Source of the DNA: an uncultured Clostridia bacterium
Lineage (GTDB): Bacteria > Bacillota > Clostridia > Lachnospirales > CAG-274
Reading direction: 5' to 3'
Assembly (NCBI GenBank): GCA_947630475.1
Contig: CANRHR010000005.1
Coordinates: forward strand, 107,026-171,025
DNA: 64,000 nt
Part shown: in pieces, positions 23,823 to 35,403 of the stretch
Numbering within the stretch: the stretch's first letter is position 1
Layout: each line of letters opens with the position of its first letter
The notes under the pieces: model-generated
The model's input: the letters and a program-made list of their open reading frames with translations, nothing else
Told to the model about the DNA's origin: nothing
The model's database searches: none
Program-made: the position numbers and the translations under genes

Positions 23823-23834
23823 GAGTTGATATAA

Positions 23835-26800
23835 TTGGAAAATAAAAAGGGTATAATTTATACAGTTTTATCAAAGAGGAATATAACAATTTTTATTATT
23901 GCCATTATTTTTATAACCGGCATATTCAGCTATATTTCTCTTCCTAAGCAGCAGTATCCTGTTATCCAGCTGCCTATGGTTATTATATATACTCTTTGCC
24001 CGGGAGCAAGCCCGCAGGATATGGAAGAGCTTGTAACAGAAAAAATTGAAGATGAATGTATGAAAGCTGACGGATTTGACAGCGTAAGAAGCGACTCATA
24101 CAACAGCACAAGCGTGGTAAGGGTAAGTTTTGACAGAAACTTAAGCGAACAAGAGCTTAAGGCATCTATGGATAAGCTTAGAAATGACATTGAAGCATTA
24201 AGAGAAAACGAGCTTCCAAGTACAGTAACAAGCCTCGTTTACAATGATAATGCCTTTGAAACAAGCGGGCTTGTTTTGGCGTTTTATTCGGATGGAGATA
24301 TAAGCAATGAAGAGCTTATTCAAAATGCTCAGCAGCTTAAGGATCAGCTTGCCATAATGGAGGGCGTAAGCAAGGCGGAGGTTGAAGGAGAGCTTGACAG
24401 AGAGGTTAAAATAACGGTTGATGAAGATAAGCTAAGCAGGCTTAACGTATCTCTTGCCGAATTAAGCTCTATAATAGATTATCAAAATACAATGCTTCCG
24501 GTAGGTTCGATGGAGTTTGAAAACGATAAGCTTTTTGTAAACACCTCTGGAAAGCTTAAAGATATTGATGAAATTAAAGATATTATAATCTCGGTAGATT
24601 CGGATTCGGGCGCTGTGGTAAAGCTAAGCGACGTAGCCGAAGTTGAGATGGGTATCGATGAAGAAAGCAAAAAATACTCTTTTAACGGAAAGCCTGCCGT
24701 AATTTTGAGCCTTTATTTTAAAGACGGCGTAAATGTTTTGGATATAGGCGAGGAAGTTTTTAAAACAATAGATGAATATAAATTAACTCTTCCCGAAAAT
24801 ATACATATGGATAAGGTTGTTTATCTGCCTGATGATGTTTCATCTTCAATTAATGATTTTATAGTAAACCTTATTGAAAGCATAGTTATTGTTCTGCTTG
24901 TTGTTATGATTGGTATGAGCATAAGAAACGGCGCAATAACATCGGTTGTTATTCCTCTTACGATTTTTGTAACATTTGTATTTATGAGGGCTTTTGGCAT
25001 GGATATTCAATTTGTATCCCTTGCTTCTCTTATACTTACATTAGGTATGATGGTTTCAAACGCAATAGTTGTAAGCGATGCAATACAAGTAAGAATAGAT
25101 AATGATGAAGACAGATTTTATGCCTGTATAAACGGCGCAAAGGAAGTTGCCGTACCTGTTTTAACATCTACGCTTACAACGGTGGTTATTTTTGCTGTCT
25201 TTTATGTGCTTCCGGGCACTATGAAGAGATTTGTTTTCTCTCTTCCCACAATAGTTATAGTGGCTCTTTGTGCTTCATATATTATTTCAATGCTTGTTAC
25301 TCCCGTTATGTGCTTTATGCTTATGAAGAAAACCAAGCCGAAAAAGCAAAAAAAAGAAAGAATAAAAAATTTGTTTTCCGCTCTTTTAAGAGGATGTTTA
25401 AGGCACAGGTTATTGACAATTGCCTTTTCATTTTTAGCCGTTGCATTATCCTGCCTTCTTTTGGCTTCAAATACTCTGGAGCTTGTGCCGAATGCCGATA
25501 AAATGCTTTTGGATATTACCGTAACAGGCAACAATTTATATGATATAAGGCAGACCGAATCCTCTGTAACGGCGATAGAGGATATTTTAAAAAGCCACAG
25601 TGAGATAGAGTATTATTTAAGCGCATCAGGAGGAAGAATACCAAAATATGAATTTACAACAACACCCGGAACGGATGCCGTTCATATAGGCAATATTGTT
25701 GTTAAGCTGAATCTTGCTGAAAGTGAAATCACACAGGATAAGGGCGAGTTTTGCCAATATTTAAGCAACGAAATAAATTCAAGGCTTACGGGGGTAAGGG
25801 TAGTTGTTAAAGAGATGGGAATTATTCCAAAATCAAGCGAGCCTGTTCAAATAAATATATGCGGCGATGATTTTAATGATCTTAATGCGGCAGGGCTTAG
25901 GGCTGAAGAAATATTAAAAGAATTTGACGGCATGAAAGATATATATTCAGACAGAAAAATTAAAACCTATGATTACTATATAGATTTAAAAAATAACTCT
26001 TTAAATGCAGCCGGACTTACAAAAGCGGAGATTCAAAACGAGCTTAATATTGCGGTTATGGGCAGAGAGGCGACGGTTTTAAGAAAGGATGGAAAGGAAT
26101 ATCCCGTTGTTGTTAAGGCTGATATAAACAGCATCGAAGATCTTAAAAATCTTAAGGCAAAATCAAGCATAACCGCTAACAAACATTCCATAAGCCAAGT
26201 GGCTGATATTTATATTAAAAATGATTATTCTTCAATTTCACGCTACAACGGCAAAAGGTGCGTAACGGTATCCTGCAGCACAACGGGAGGAGCAAGCCCC
26301 GTTGAAGCACAAATGGAGCTTATGAAAAGACTCCAAGGCGAGCAGCTTGGTAATATAACCATAGATTATGAGGGCGATTATGATATGTTTACAGAGCTTA
26401 TGGGTTCGCTTGGCGTAGGCGCTGCCGCAGGAACGCTGGTTGTTTTCCTTATACTTTATATGCAGTTTTATTCATTTAAAAGAAGTCTTATTGTTCTTGT
26501 TTCCGTTCCGTTTGCATTGATCGGTTCGGCTATCGGGCTTTTTGTTACGGGACAAAATCTTTCTTTGTTTGCGATTATCGGTATGATAAGCCTGATAGGT
26601 GTTGTTGTTAATAATGCCATTGTGCTTATAGATTATATGGATAATGAGCTTGAATCGGGGCGAAGTGTTGTTGATGCCTGCAAAACTGCTGTTGATATGA
26701 GATTCAGACCAATTATGCTAAGCTCTGTAACTACAATTTTGGGTCTTATACCTCTTGCCTTTGGCGGCAACATATTATTTAAAGGGCTTTCTATATCATT

Positions 26801-26882
26801 TATGAGTGGTCTTACTACATCACTTTTCTTTACTCTTGTTGTAATACCTGTTGTATATTCGTTTGTAATAAAGGATAAATAA
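23835..26882 (+). CDS. RND family efflux transporter permease (HAE1/AcrB-like)
   Basis: 1015 residues from a TTG at 23835 with AGGAG nine bases upstream. Standard RND layout: helix 1 (about 15-33), a large outer loop with the FVNTSGKLKD region, helices 2-6 (about 335-500), second outer loop, helices 8-12 (about 830-1010). Motifs: PKQQYPVIQLP near the start, LGMMVSNAIVVSDAI in helix 4 and GVVVNNAIVLIDYM in helix 10, RFRPIMLSSVTTILGLIPLA. Oddity: the helix-4 site normally carries Asp (V-D-D/N-A-I-V) for proton transport and here reads V-S-N. The helix-10 Lys of AcrB is Asn. Substrate unknown. Confidence 0.93.
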   Translation: MENKKGIIYTVLSKRNITIFIIAIIFITGIFSYISLPKQQYPVIQLPMVIIYTLCPGASPQDMEELVTEKIEDECMKADGFDSVRSDSYNSTSVVRVSFDRNLSEQELKASMDKLRNDIEALRENELPSTVTSLVYNDNAFETSGLVLAFYSDGDISNEELIQNAQQLKDQLAIMEGVSKAEVEGELDREVKITVDEDKLSRLNVSLAELSSIIDYQNTMLPVGSMEFENDKLFVNTSGKLKDIDEIKDIIISVDSDSGAVVKLSDVAEVEMGIDEESKKYSFNGKPAVILSLYFKDGVNVLDIGEEVFKTIDEYKLTLPENIHMDKVVYLPDDVSSSINDFIVNLIESIVIVLLVVMIGMSIRNGAITSVVIPLTIFVTFVFMRAFGMDIQFVSLASLILTLGMMVSNAIVVSDAIQVRIDNDEDRFYACINGAKEVAVPVLTSTLTTVVIFAVFYVLPGTMKRFVFSLPTIVIVALCASYIISMLVTPVMCFMLMKKTKPKKQKKERIKNLFSALLRGCLRHRLLTIAFSFLAVALSCLLLASNTLELVPNADKMLLDITVTGNNLYDIRQTESSVTAIEDILKSHSEIEYYLSASGGRIPKYEFTTTPGTDAVHIGNIVVKLNLAESEITQDKGEFCQYLSNEINSRLTGVRVVVKEMGIIPKSSEPVQINICGDDFNDLNAAGLRAEEILKEFDGMKDIYSDRKIKTYDYYIDLKNNSLNAAGLTKAEIQNELNIAVMGREATVLRKDGKEYPVVVKADINSIEDLKNLKAKSSITANKHSISQVADIYIKNDYSSISRYNGKRCVTVSCSTTGGASPVEAQMELMKRLQGEQLGNITIDYEGDYDMFTELMGSLGVGAAAGTLVVFLILYMQFYSFKRSLIVLVSVPFALIGSAIGLFVTGQNLSLFAIIGMISLIGVVVNNAIVLIDYMDNELESGRSVVDACKTAVDMRFRPIMLSSVTTILGLIPLAFGGNILFKGLSISFMSGLTTSLFFTLVVIPVVYSFVIKDK

Positions 26883-27114
26883 AAACCCACGTCTAAAAGA
26901 CGTGGATTCAGAATGTCAAAAAAACTACTAACAAGTAACTTAAAGCCGCAGACTTTTAATCCGCAGCAGGAATTCATTTCCGCCGAGGAAAAAGGTGAGT
27001 TTCAAGGGATTTTTAATCCCGATGGAACGAACCTTTTATACCTCTGTTTCCCTTCTAAAAAGTCCGAATGGACTTTTTAGACAGTAAAACCCCACGTCTA
27101 AAAGACGTGGGGTT
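26881..27114 (-). repeat. Intergenic element copy C (reversed) between duplicated terminators
   Basis: The hairpin CCCACGTCT-AAA-AGACGTGG occurs at 26884-26904 and, one base longer on each side, at 27090-27112. The roughly 180-bp element between them is the reverse complement of copies A and B. It shares AACAAGTAACTTAAAG, the TTTCCGCCGAGGAAAAAGG word and the AAAAGTCC/GGACTTTTT hairpin. Confidence 0.88.
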
Positions 27115-27122
27115 TATTATGG

Positions 27123-30100
27123 TTAATGCATATGAACCTGAGCCTTAAGGCTATGGATAAGCCCTCTGTCAGAAGCCTTTGCACTGATTTTCATATTTTT
27201 TTGAGCTACGCTAAGCATAAGCTTTATACGGTTAAGCTGGTTAACTTCACTTGCACCCGGATCATAATCTATGGCAACAATATTTGAAAGGGCATATTGC
27301 CTTTTAAGCTCCTTAATAATTCCTTTGCCCGTAACATGATTTGGTAGACAGGCAAACGGCTGCATACAAATATTATTATAAACACCCATATGAATAAGTT
27401 CCACAAGCTCGGCTGTTAAAAACCACCCTTCGCCGGTTTGGTTGCATAATGATACGATTGGTTCGGCAAGTTCGCCCAAGCGTTTTATATCACATGGCGG
27501 TTCAAACCTTTTGCTCTTTTCAAGAGCATCGCACATATCTTTGCGATAGCCCTCAATAAATTTTATGGCTATATCTGTCAAAAGCCTTACACTCTTTTTT
27601 GCGCCGAAATATTTTTCTTTAAATGTTGAATTATACAAACAGTAAAGCATAAAGTTTGTAAGATCCGGCACAACCGCTTCGGCTCCCTCTTCCTCAAGCA
27701 AAGCCACAACATCGTTATTTGCTGTTGGGTGAAACTTAACAAGTATCTCGCCAACAACGCCTACTCTCGGTTTTTCGATATCAAGAAGAGGCAGATTATC
27801 AAATTCATTTACTATTTCATATACATTTTTCTTAAAGGTTTTAAAGGAGCCTTTTTTAACATCAGATTTTACTTTTTCATTCCATTTTTCGTAAAGAGCA
27901 TTTGCAGAGCCTTTTTCAGCCTCATATGGTCTTGTTCTGTAAAGAACGTGCATAAACAAATCGCCGTAAAGTGCGCCCTGAAGCATACGGCTTATAAGGG
28001 AGTAGCTGTATTTCCAGCCCGGATTTTTTTCTATATTTGCTGCCGAAACAGAAATAACCGGAATATGCTCCATATTAACTTTTTTAAGAGCACGCCTTAT
28101 AAAACCTATATAATTTGAGGCACGGCATCCTCCGCCTGTTTGGCTGATTAATACAGAAAGGTTGTTTGTATCGTATTTTCCGCTTTGTATTGCCTTTAAA
28201 ATCTGCCCCACAACTATAAGGGCGGGATAACAGGCATCGTTGTTTACATATTTAAGCCCTATATCAACACATTCTTTATCTATGGCCGGCAGCACATCTA
28301 TGTTGTAGCCGCATGAAGCAATAGCTTCCCTCATTATATCAAAGTGAATGGGCGACATTTGCGGACAAAGTATAGTATGATTTTTTTTCATTTCTTTTGT
28401 AAATATAACTCTGCTGTTTTTAGGCTCGGGCGATGTATGAACAATATTTTTTCTTCTTCTTTCATCTAAGGCGGCAAAAAGAGAACGAATCCTTATTCTT
28501 GCAGAGCCTAAATTGCTGACTTCATCTATTTTAAGAAGAGTATAAATTTTTCCGCATGATGTTAAAATATCATGAACCTCATCGGTGGTAACTGCATCAA
28601 GCCCACAGCCGAATGAATTAAGCTGGATAAGCTCTATATCATCTCTTGATGCGACATAGCTTGCGGCGGCATAAAGCCTTGAATGATAAGCCCATTGATC
28701 TCTTACATTAAGGGGCCTTTCAACCTTGCCCAAATGGGCAATGCTGTCTTCGGTTAAAACCGCAACGCCATAGCCCGTTATAAGCTCCGGTATGCCGTGA
28801 TTGATTTCGGGATCTACATGATAAGGACGCCCGGCAACTACTATTGCCGTAAGGTTATTTTGGGCGATATATTTAAGCGTTTCTTCTCCCTTTTTTCTTA
28901 TATCATCCCTAAATCTTTGCTGTTCATGCCAAGCTTTTACGGCAGCGTCTTTTACCTCTGCCGGATCTATATCGGGAAATTCCTCTTGAAGTCTTTTTAT
29001 AAAAAACTCCATATTGTTAAGGCTAAAAAACGGATTTCTAAAATCAATATTTTTTTCTCTTATTTCTTCAACGTTATTTTTTATATTTTCAGGATAGCTT
29101 GTTACAATAGGGCAGTTATAATTGCTGTCGGCGGAAGCTATTTCTTTATTTTCATATGCGATGCAGGGATAAAAAATAAATTTTGCTCCGTTATCTATAA
29201 GCCATTTTATATGACCGTGAACAAGCTTTGCGGGATAGCACGCCGATTCACTTGGGATGGATTCTACGCCAAGCTCGTAAATTTTTCGTGCAGACCTCGG
29301 CGAAAGCATAACTCTGAAGCCAAGTTCGTTAAAAAACGTAAACCAAAGAGGATAATTTTCATACATATTTAAAACTCTCGGTATACCTACAACGCCTCTT
29401 TTTGCGTGCTCCTCATCGATAGGCATATATTCAAAAAGTCTTTTATATTTATAATCGAACAAGTTTGGGACGCAGTTGTCGGAAATATCCTTTCCCAGCC
29501 CTCTTTCGCAGCGGTTGCCGCTTATAAACCGTCTTGAGCCGGAGAATTTGTTTACAGTTAAAAGGCAGTTGTTTTGACAGCCCTTGCATCTTGTAAGAGA
29601 TGATGTTATCTCAAGGCTGTTAAGCTCATCAATTTTTAGTATTGTAGATTTTTCACCCTCGTTATATTTTTCCTTTGCAATAACAGCCGCTCCGAATGCT
29701 CCCATAATGCCTGATATATCCGGTCTTACAGCTTCTCTTGTTGAAATATATTCAAAGGCTCTTAATACGGCTTCATTGTAAAATGTTCCGCCCTGAACAA
29801 CAATATGATTGCCCATTTCGGCAGGGTCTGTGATTTTGATAACCTTTTGAAGAGCATTTTTTATAACGGAATAAGCAAGCCCGGCAGAAATATCCGAAAC
29901 ATCGGCGCCTTCCTTTTGAGCCTGTTTTACTCTTGAATTCATAAAAACAGTGCATCTTGAGCCTAAATCAATAGGGCTTTGTGCAAATAAAGCCTCCTTT
30001 GCAAAATCCTCAACCTTGAAGCTTAAGCTTTTTGCAAAGGTTTCGATGAACGAACCGCAGCCGGCTGAACAGGCTTCATTTAATAAAACGCTGTCTATAA

Positions 30101-31394
30101 CGCCGTTTTTGATTCTTATGCATTTCATATCCTGACCGCCGATATCAAGTATAAAATCAACATCGGGATCAAAAAAAGCAGCGGCTTTGTAGTGGGCAAC
30201 GGTTTCTATTTCGCCCAAATCAACCAAAAGAGCCGCCTTTATAAGACCCTCTCCGTAACCTGTTACACAACTGTTTTTTATTTCGGTATCTTTGGGCATA
30301 ATTTTATATATATCCTTAAGGGCATTTATAATGGTTTTAAGAGGATTGCCCTCATTACCGGCATAAAATGAGTGAAGAAGAGAGCCGTCTTCGCCTATAA
30401 CGGCAATTTTAGATGTAGTAGAGCCTGCATCTATGCCGATAAAAACATTGCCGCTGTAGGTTTTAAGATCGCCTTTTTTAATTATATCTTTGTTGTGTCT
30501 TAATTTAAATTCATTATAATCGTCTTTTGTTTTAAATAATGGTTCAAGACGGTTTATTTCCATAGAAAGATGTTTTTCGCTTTTAAGATTTTTTATAAGA
30601 GTTTCAAAGTCGAACTCCTTTTCCTCAGCCGAAAAGGCAGCGCCAATAGCGGCAAAAAGGTGTGAATTTTTTGTTTCTATTACTTCATTGGGACTTAAGC
30701 CCAAAACATCTATAAATCTTGACTTAAGCTCTGTTAAAAAATGAAGAGGACCGCCCAAAAAGGCAACATTGCCTCTTATGGGCTTTCCGCAGGCAAGACC
30801 GCTTATTGTCTGGTTAACTATTGCCTGAAATATAGAAACGGCTAAATCTTCCTTTGCGGCGCCCTCATTAATAAGCGGCTGAATATCGCTTTTTGCAAAA
30901 ACACCGCATCTTGCGGCTATGGGATAAATAACCTCATAATTTTTGGCAAGCTCGTTAAGCCCACCGGCATCTGTCTGCAAAAGAGAAGCCATCTGATCTA
31001 TAAATGAGCCTGTGCCGCCGGCACATACGCCATTCATTCTCTGCTCTATGCCGTTTGTAAAATAAATTATTTTGGCGTCTTCACCGCCTATTTCTATTGC
31101 AACGTCTGTTTTTGGCGCTATAATATCTATGGCATTTGAAACTGCCACTACTTCTTGTATAAACGGCATACCAAGCCAATTCGATATTGAAAGCCCTCCG
31201 GAGCCTGTTATCATAGCATAAAATTTAACGTTTCCCAACTTATCGGCTGCCGATTCAACAAGCCCTGAAAGAGTTTGCTGAATATTGGATAAATGCCTTT
31301 TGTAGTCGCTGAAAACAAGCTGACCTTTTTCATCGGCGACAACAAGCTTAATTGTAGTTGAGCCAATATCAATGCCAACCCTATAATAATTCAT
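27123..31394 (-). CDS. Acyl-CoA dehydratase activase-related protein (two ASKHA domains plus DUF2229)
   Basis: 1423 residues. Two HgdC/BadF-type ATPase domains lie in tandem: first about 1-260 ([34 protein letters not shown]), second about 315-575 ([35 protein letters not shown]). The GxCxxGxGSF cysteines would hold a shared 4Fe-4S cluster. A CxxC segment ([13 protein letters not shown], about 605) leads to a DUF2229 domain with [17 protein letters not shown], and a C-terminal half with [12 protein letters not shown] and [12 protein letters not shown]. The family activates or resembles radical 2-hydroxyacyl-CoA dehydratases of amino acid fermenters. The dehydratase genes themselves are not adjacent. 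Single gene; its exact substrate cannot be read. Confidence 0.92.
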   Translation of the reverse strand: MNYYRVGIDIGSTTIKLVVADEKGQLVFSDYKRHLSNIQQTLSGLVESAADKLGNVKFYAMITGSGGLSISNWLGMPFIQEVVAVSNAIDIIAPKTDVAIEIGGEDAKIIYFTNGIEQRMNGVCAGGTGSFIDQMASLLQTDAGGLNELAKNYEVIYPIAARCGVFAKSDIQPLINEGAAKEDLAVSIFQAIVNQTISGLACGKPIRGNVAFLGGPLHFLTELKSRFIDVLGLSPNEVIETKNSHLFAAIGAAFSAEEKEFDFETLIKNLKSEKHLSMEINRLEPLFKTKDDYNEFKLRHNKDIIKKGDLKTYSGNVFIGIDAGSTTSKIAVIGEDGSLLHSFYAGNEGNPLKTIINALKDIYKIMPKDTEIKNSCVTGYGEGLIKAALLVDLGEIETVAHYKAAAFFDPDVDFILDIGGQDMKCIRIKNGVIDSVLLNEACSAGCGSFIETFAKSLSFKVEDFAKEALFAQSPIDLGSRCTVFMNSRVKQAQKEGADVSDISAGLAYSVIKNALQKVIKITDPAEMGNHIVVQGGTFYNEAVLRAFEYISTREAVRPDISGIMGAFGAAVIAKEKYNEGEKSTILKIDELNSLEITSSLTRCKGCQNNCLLTVNKFSGSRRFISGNRCERGLGKDISDNCVPNLFDYKYKRLFEYMPIDEEHAKRGVVGIPRVLNMYENYPLWFTFFNELGFRVMLSPRSARKIYELGVESIPSESACYPAKLVHGHIKWLIDNGAKFIFYPCIAYENKEIASADSNYNCPIVTSYPENIKNNVEEIREKNIDFRNPFFSLNNMEFFIKRLQEEFPDIDPAEVKDAAVKAWHEQQRFRDDIRKKGEETLKYIAQNNLTAIVVAGRPYHVDPEINHGIPELITGYGVAVLTEDSIAHLGKVERPLNVRDQWAYHSRLYAAASYVASRDDIELIQLNSFGCGLDAVTTDEVHDILTSCGKIYTLLKIDEVSNLGSARIRIRSLFAALDERRRKNIVHTSPEPKNSRVIFTKEMKKNHTILCPQMSPIHFDIMREAIASCGYNIDVLPAIDKECVDIGLKYVNNDACYPALIVVGQILKAIQSGKYDTNNLSVLISQTGGGCRASNYIGFIRRALKKVNMEHIPVISVSAANIEKNPGWKYSYSLISRMLQGALYGDLFMHVLYRTRPYEAEKGSANALYEKWNEKVKSDVKKGSFKTFKKNVYEIVNEFDNLPLLDIEKPRVGVVGEILVKFHPTANNDVVALLEEEGAEAVVPDLTNFMLYCLYNSTFKEKYFGAKKSVRLLTDIAIKFIEGYRKDMCDALEKSKRFEPPCDIKRLGELAEPIVSLCNQTGEGWFLTAELVELIHMGVYNNICMQPFACLPNHVTGKGIIKELKRQYALSNIVAIDYDPGASEVNQLNRIKLMLSVAQKNMKISAKASDRGLIHSLKAQVHMH

Positions 31395-31633
31395 TTTAAT
31401 TACTCCTTTTGTTTAAGCACTTTAATCGAAATAAAAAGCTTTATAATTGTTTTATAATATTAAAGCAATTTCAGCTTTATAGCCGATATATAAAAAAATA
31501 TAACAACAATATATGATTTATTTCTTTTATATTTTATTCAACAAAATATATTATATAATAAATCGACATTTTATTCAACTCAAAGATTTTATGGCAATAC
31601 GACGGGCTTTGATGAAGTTTTTTGTGCCGGAAA
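31395..31633. other. A+T-rich intergenic region, presumed activase promoter
   Basis: About 240 bases with several TATAAT-like words on the minus strand. No pairing with a good -35 and no RNA motif recognised. Confidence 0.4.
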
Positions 31634-31687
31634 AAATAAAAGGCTAATTTCTATGGTTTAAAACCTTGAAATTTGCCTTTTATTTTT
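31634..31687 (-). terminator. Long nested hairpin terminating clpX
   Basis: AAAATAAAAGGC...GCCTTTTATTTT with an inner GGTTTTAAACC stem, right after the clpX stop. It has the same plan as the central hairpin of the intergenic element. Confidence 0.85.
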
Positions 31688-31691
31688 AAAG

Positions 31692-32993
31692 TTATGCTAA
31701 GTTATCCTCTGTATGGACAACTTTCTTTTTTCTGCTTTTTTTAATGGGCGTTCTGTTTTCGTTGTAAATATATTTGGGCTTTGCTCCGTCTTTAATTACC
31801 GCTTCGGTAATTATGCATTTTTCAATATTTTCGTTTGATGGTATTTCATACATTATATCGGTCATAAAGCTTTCTATTATAGCCCTTAATCCTCTTGCGC
31901 CCGTTTCCTGCTCAACAGCCTTTTTTGCGATGGCTTTTAATGCATCATCATCAAATTCAAGCTCGACATTATCAAGCTCAAATAAATATTTATACTGCTT
32001 TGTAAGGGCGTTTTTAGGCTCGGTTAAAATGGAAATAAGAGAATCTTCATCAAGATTTTCGAGGGTAACAACAACGGGCATACGTCCTATAAGCTCGGGT
32101 ATAATACCGTATTTATGAAGATCTTGAGGCGTAACCTCTTTAAGTATTGCTCCGGAACGAAGCTCTTTTTTTGATATGACATCAGAGCCGAAGCCTATAA
32201 CCTTATTGCTTATGCGCCTTTCTATTATTTTTTCAAGCCCGCTGAAAGCACCGCCGCAGATAAATAAAATATTGGTTGTATCAATTTGTATAAACTCTTG
32301 GTGAGGATGCTTTCTTCCTCCCTGAGGAGGAACGGAAGCAACAGTTCCTTCCAGAATTTTAAGAAGCGCCTGCTGAACGCCTTCACCGCTTACATCACGA
32401 GTTATCGAAGGATTATCTGATTTTTTTGAAATTTTATCTATCTCATCTATATATATTATTCCGTTTTGAGCTCTTTCAATATCAAAATCAGCCGCTTGAA
32501 TAAGTCTTAAAAGTATGTTTTCAACATCTTCGCCGACATAGCCGGCTTCGGTTAATGAGGTTGCATCAACTATAGTAAACGGAACATTAATTAATTTTGC
32601 CATAGTTTGAGCAAGGAAAGTCTTTCCCACACCGGTAGGGCCTATTAAAAGGATGTTGCTTTTTTGAAGCTCTATATCTTGAGCATCGGTGCCTGATAAT
32701 ATTCTTTTATAGTGGTTGTAAACGGCAACCGAAAGAGCTTTTTTTGCTTCATTTTGTCCGATAACATAATCGTCTAATATTCTTCTTATCTCGGATGGCT
32801 TGGGAATATTAAGATTGCCGCTCTTTTCAGGCTCTGAGCTACTTACAAAATCTTCATCAACAATCTGATAGCACAAATCCACACATTCATCACAAATATA
32901 TACATTAGGCCCGGCTATAAGCTTTCTGACCTGATCATTGCTCTTTCCGCAGAATGAGCATTTTAATTTTCTCTCATCGCTTTTGGAAGCCAT
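31692..32993 (-). CDS. clpX: ATP-dependent Clp protease ATP-binding subunit ClpX
   Basis: 433 residues. The N-terminal C4 zinc finger ([17 protein letters not shown], then CDECVDLC; about 12-40) recognises adaptors and substrates. AAA+ domain: Walker [15 protein letters not shown] (about 115-125), Walker [11 protein letters not shown], pore loop GYVGEDVE, sensor LIGRMPVVV, arginine-finger region and the IGF loop (KVIGFGSD) that docks on ClpP. Unfolds proteins for ClpP in the cytoplasm. It follows clpP by 12 bases, with tig upstream, the conserved tig-clpP-clpX order. Confidence 0.98.
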   Translation of the reverse strand: MASKSDERKLKCSFCGKSNDQVRKLIAGPNVYICDECVDLCYQIVDEDFVSSSEPEKSGNLNIPKPSEIRRILDDYVIGQNEAKKALSVAVYNHYKRILSGTDAQDIELQKSNILLIGPTGVGKTFLAQTMAKLINVPFTIVDATSLTEAGYVGEDVENILLRLIQAADFDIERAQNGIIYIDEIDKISKKSDNPSITRDVSGEGVQQALLKILEGTVASVPPQGGRKHPHQEFIQIDTTNILFICGGAFSGLEKIIERRISNKVIGFGSDVISKKELRSGAILKEVTPQDLHKYGIIPELIGRMPVVVTLENLDEDSLISILTEPKNALTKQYKYLFELDNVELEFDDDALKAIAKKAVEQETGARGLRAIIESFMTDIMYEIPSNENIEKCIITEAVIKDGAKPKYIYNENRTPIKKSRKKKVVHTEDNLA

Positions 32994-33005
32994 TGATTCA
33001 TCTCC

Positions 33006-33596
33006 TTATTTTACTATAGCTCTTGTTATAACCTCATCGATTAATCCGTATTCCTTTGCCTGCTCGGCGCTCATATAGTTATCTCTTTCGGTATCGGCTT
33101 TAATTACATCAATAGGCTTTCCTGTGTTTTCGGAAAGTATTGTATTCATTTTTTCTTTTATTTTTAAAATGTGTTCAGCCTGAATTTTGATATCGGTAGC
33201 CTGTCCTTTTGCGCCGCCGAGAGGCTGATGGATCATAATTTCTGAATTTGGCAGCGCAAACCTTTTGCCCTTTGCGCCTCCTGCCAGCAGGAATGCGCCC
33301 ATACTTGCTGCAAGGCCTATGCAGATGGTGGAAACATCGGGCTTGATGTAATTCATTGTATCGTAAATAGCCATACCTGCCGTAATTGCCCCTCCGGGGC
33401 TGTTTATATAAAGGCTTATATCCTTATCGGGATCTTCAGCGGCTAAAAATAAAAGCTGTGCAACTACAAGATTGGCGCTTACATCAGTTACCTCTTCACC
33501 CAAAAATATAATTCTGTCTTTTAATAGCCTTGAAAAAATATCATAAGAACGTTCTGTGTGATTAGATTGGTCTACAACCATAGGTACTAAGCTCAT
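33006..33596 (-). CDS. clpP: ATP-dependent Clp protease proteolytic subunit ClpP
   Basis: 196 residues from the ATG at 33596 with GGAGGG upstream; a longer reading to 33656 lacks a ribosome site. Catalytic triad visible: S98 in [12 protein letters not shown]123 in [12 protein letters not shown]172 in [11 protein letters not shown]. The substrate-binding [18 protein letters not shown] stretch is intact. Forms the tetradecameric protease chamber used by ClpX (next gene) and ClpC. Twelve bases from clpX, so co-transcribed. Confidence 0.98.
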   Translation of the reverse strand: MSLVPMVVDQSNHTERSYDIFSRLLKDRIIFLGEEVTDVSANLVVAQLLFLAAEDPDKDISLYINSPGGAITAGMAIYDTMNYIKPDVSTICIGLAASMGAFLLAGGAKGKRFALPNSEIMIHQPLGGAKGQATDIKIQAEHILKIKEKMNTILSENTGKPIDVIKADTERDNYMSAEQAKEYGLIDEVITRAIVK

Positions 33597-33734
33597 AAAA
33601 TACCCTCCAACAATATAATAAATTTTAAAAATGAACTCAGATAAATTATATAACAAATAAAGATAAATAAAACAGTTTTCAAAACAGAAAAAATTTAAAT
33701 ATTCGACATACTTTATGTTATATAATACAAAATG

Positions 33735-33763
33735 ACTGCCGGCTTAACAATTTAAGCCGACAG
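33735..33763 (-). terminator. Hairpin after tig
   Basis: Stem CTGTCGGCTTAA/TTAAGCCGGCAG on the minus strand, followed by TCATTTTGT. Probably a partial terminator between tig and clpP. Confidence 0.6.
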
Positions 33764-33779
33764 CCGAAAAGCAATGTAA

Positions 33780-35069
33780 TTATGCCTCAACGGCATTATC
33801 GGTAACAAGCTTGAAAGCCTTTTGAACAATAACGTCTTTTTCAATAGCTTTCTTTGATTTGCTTTCATTGCCAAAGAAAGACAAAACTCTATCTTTATCC
33901 ATTCCGTAGGCTTCGGCAATACGCCCAACCTCAGCGTCAATTTCTTCTTCGTTTGCAACGATATTTTCGTTTTTGGCTACAGCTTCGAGAACAAGTCTTG
34001 CTTTAACTTGCTTTTCACTTATAATTCTGTAAGCCTCTCTCATATTTTCCATGCTCTGACCCATATACTTTAAGTATGTTTCAAGGCTGACACCTTGGCG
34101 TTCAATACCGTTTTTAAAGTCAGTTATTCTGTTGTCTATTTCGCTTTCAATCATAGCCTGAGGAACGATCATTTCAGCTTTTTCAATTAATTTTTCAATC
34201 AGTTCATCCTGTTTTTCGGCTTCAATTTGATTGTTTTTGTTAGTAAGAAGTTTTGATTTTATGTCGTTTTTATATTCATCAACGCTTTCAAATTCTGATG
34301 TATCCTGAACAAATTCATCATTAAGCTCCGGAATCTCTTCATATGAAGCGCTTTTAATTTTAACCTTAAATAATGCAGGCTTGCCTGAAAGATTAGCGTC
34401 GTGATACTCTTCGGGGAAAGTGACGTTTACATCAACATCTTCACCTATATTTTTGCCTATGAGCTGATCCTCAAAGCCCGGAATAAATGTGCCGGAGCCA
34501 AGCTTAAGCTGATAATCGGTTCCTTTTCCGCCCTCGAATGCAACTCCGTCGGTAAATCCTTCAAAATCAATGCATACAGTATCATCATTTTGAACGGCTC
34601 TGTCTGTTATAGTAATTGTTCTGGAATGTTTTGCAAGTTCTTTTTTAATTTCATCGTTCAATTCTTCGTCGGTAACATCAGATTCTTTTTTTGTAAATGT
34701 AAGACCTTTGTAGTCGCTTACTTTTACTTCGGGCTTAACATAAACTTCAGCCTCAAAGGTAGCCCCGTTTTCAGCGCTGATCTCTTTAACGCTTATGTTG
34801 GGATCGGAAACAACCTCAAGCCCGCTTTCATCAACTGCCGCAGGATAAGCATCCTGAAGCACAAAGTTTACGGCATCATCATAAAGAATCTCCTTGCCGT
34901 ATTTTGCTTCAACAATTTTCCTTGGCGCTTTACCTTTTCTAAAGCCGGGAACGTTAAAATAATTTTTGTTTTTATTATAGGAATAAGCCAAACCCTCTTC
35001 CAATCTTTTTGCATCAACGGAAAATGTCAGCTTGTACTTATTTACATCAATGTTTTCTACAGTGCTCAT
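33780..35069 (-). CDS. tig: Trigger factor (ribosome-associated chaperone and prolyl isomerase)
   Basis: 429 residues. N-terminal ribosome-binding domain with the signature NVPGFRKGKAPRKIVEAKYG (about 38-57). Middle FKBP-type isomerase domain (about 150-245) with DTVCIDFEGFTDGVAFEGGK, SGTFIPGFEDQLIG and VNVTFPEEYH. The C-terminal helical chaperone arms follow (about 250-429). Binds near the ribosome exit tunnel and folds nascent chains. Starts 184 bases before clpP; a good sigma-A promoter lies upstream. Confidence 0.97.
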   Translation of the reverse strand: MSTVENIDVNKYKLTFSVDAKRLEEGLAYSYNKNKNYFNVPGFRKGKAPRKIVEAKYGKEILYDDAVNFVLQDAYPAAVDESGLEVVSDPNISVKEISAENGATFEAEVYVKPEVKVSDYKGLTFTKKESDVTDEELNDEIKKELAKHSRTITITDRAVQNDDTVCIDFEGFTDGVAFEGGKGTDYQLKLGSGTFIPGFEDQLIGKNIGEDVDVNVTFPEEYHDANLSGKPALFKVKIKSASYEEIPELNDEFVQDTSEFESVDEYKNDIKSKLLTNKNNQIEAEKQDELIEKLIEKAEMIVPQAMIESEIDNRITDFKNGIERQGVSLETYLKYMGQSMENMREAYRIISEKQVKARLVLEAVAKNENIVANEEEIDAEVGRIAEAYGMDKDRVLSFFGNESKSKKAIEKDVIVQKAFKLVTDNAVEA

Positions 35070-35198
35070 TAAAAATCCTCCTTAGCGTTAGGTGAACTGC
35101 CCGTTTAATGGGCTTCCTGCTTTATAGTCTTAGCTTATTAACTCACAGGCATAAATTCGGGCTGAACCGTCCCTATATATTTTTATGTTATCTGTACA

Positions 35199-35227
35199 AG
35201 TATAACACAAACTGTTATTTTTGTCTA
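35199..35227 (-). promoter_or_regulatory. Sigma-A promoter for tig (clpP-clpX)
   Basis: Minus strand TAGACA, 17 bases, TATACT, about 130 bases before the tig start. Confidence 0.6.
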
Positions 35228-35403
35228 CCTTAACCAACGTCTTGAACCGATGTGATTTAGGCAGCCTTAATTTCAACTGCATATAAAATCATTATAGCAC
35301 ATATAAAAATAAAAATCCAGTAATTTATTTATTTTTTATATATCAATTATTAAAGGTTTTAAAGCAAGAGTCAATTTAACAGGCGAGGGGGGCTATTGCC
35401 GAA
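35228..35403. other. tig-topA intergenic region
   Basis: A+T-rich with a second TATAAT-like word on the minus strand near 35293. No clear topA terminator or RNA element seen. Confidence 0.4.

Noticed and set aside
27729..29372. Plus-strand open frames opposite the activase gene
   Set aside because: They lie wholly within the 1423-codon gene, have no ribosome sites and are Phe/Ile-rich shadow frames.
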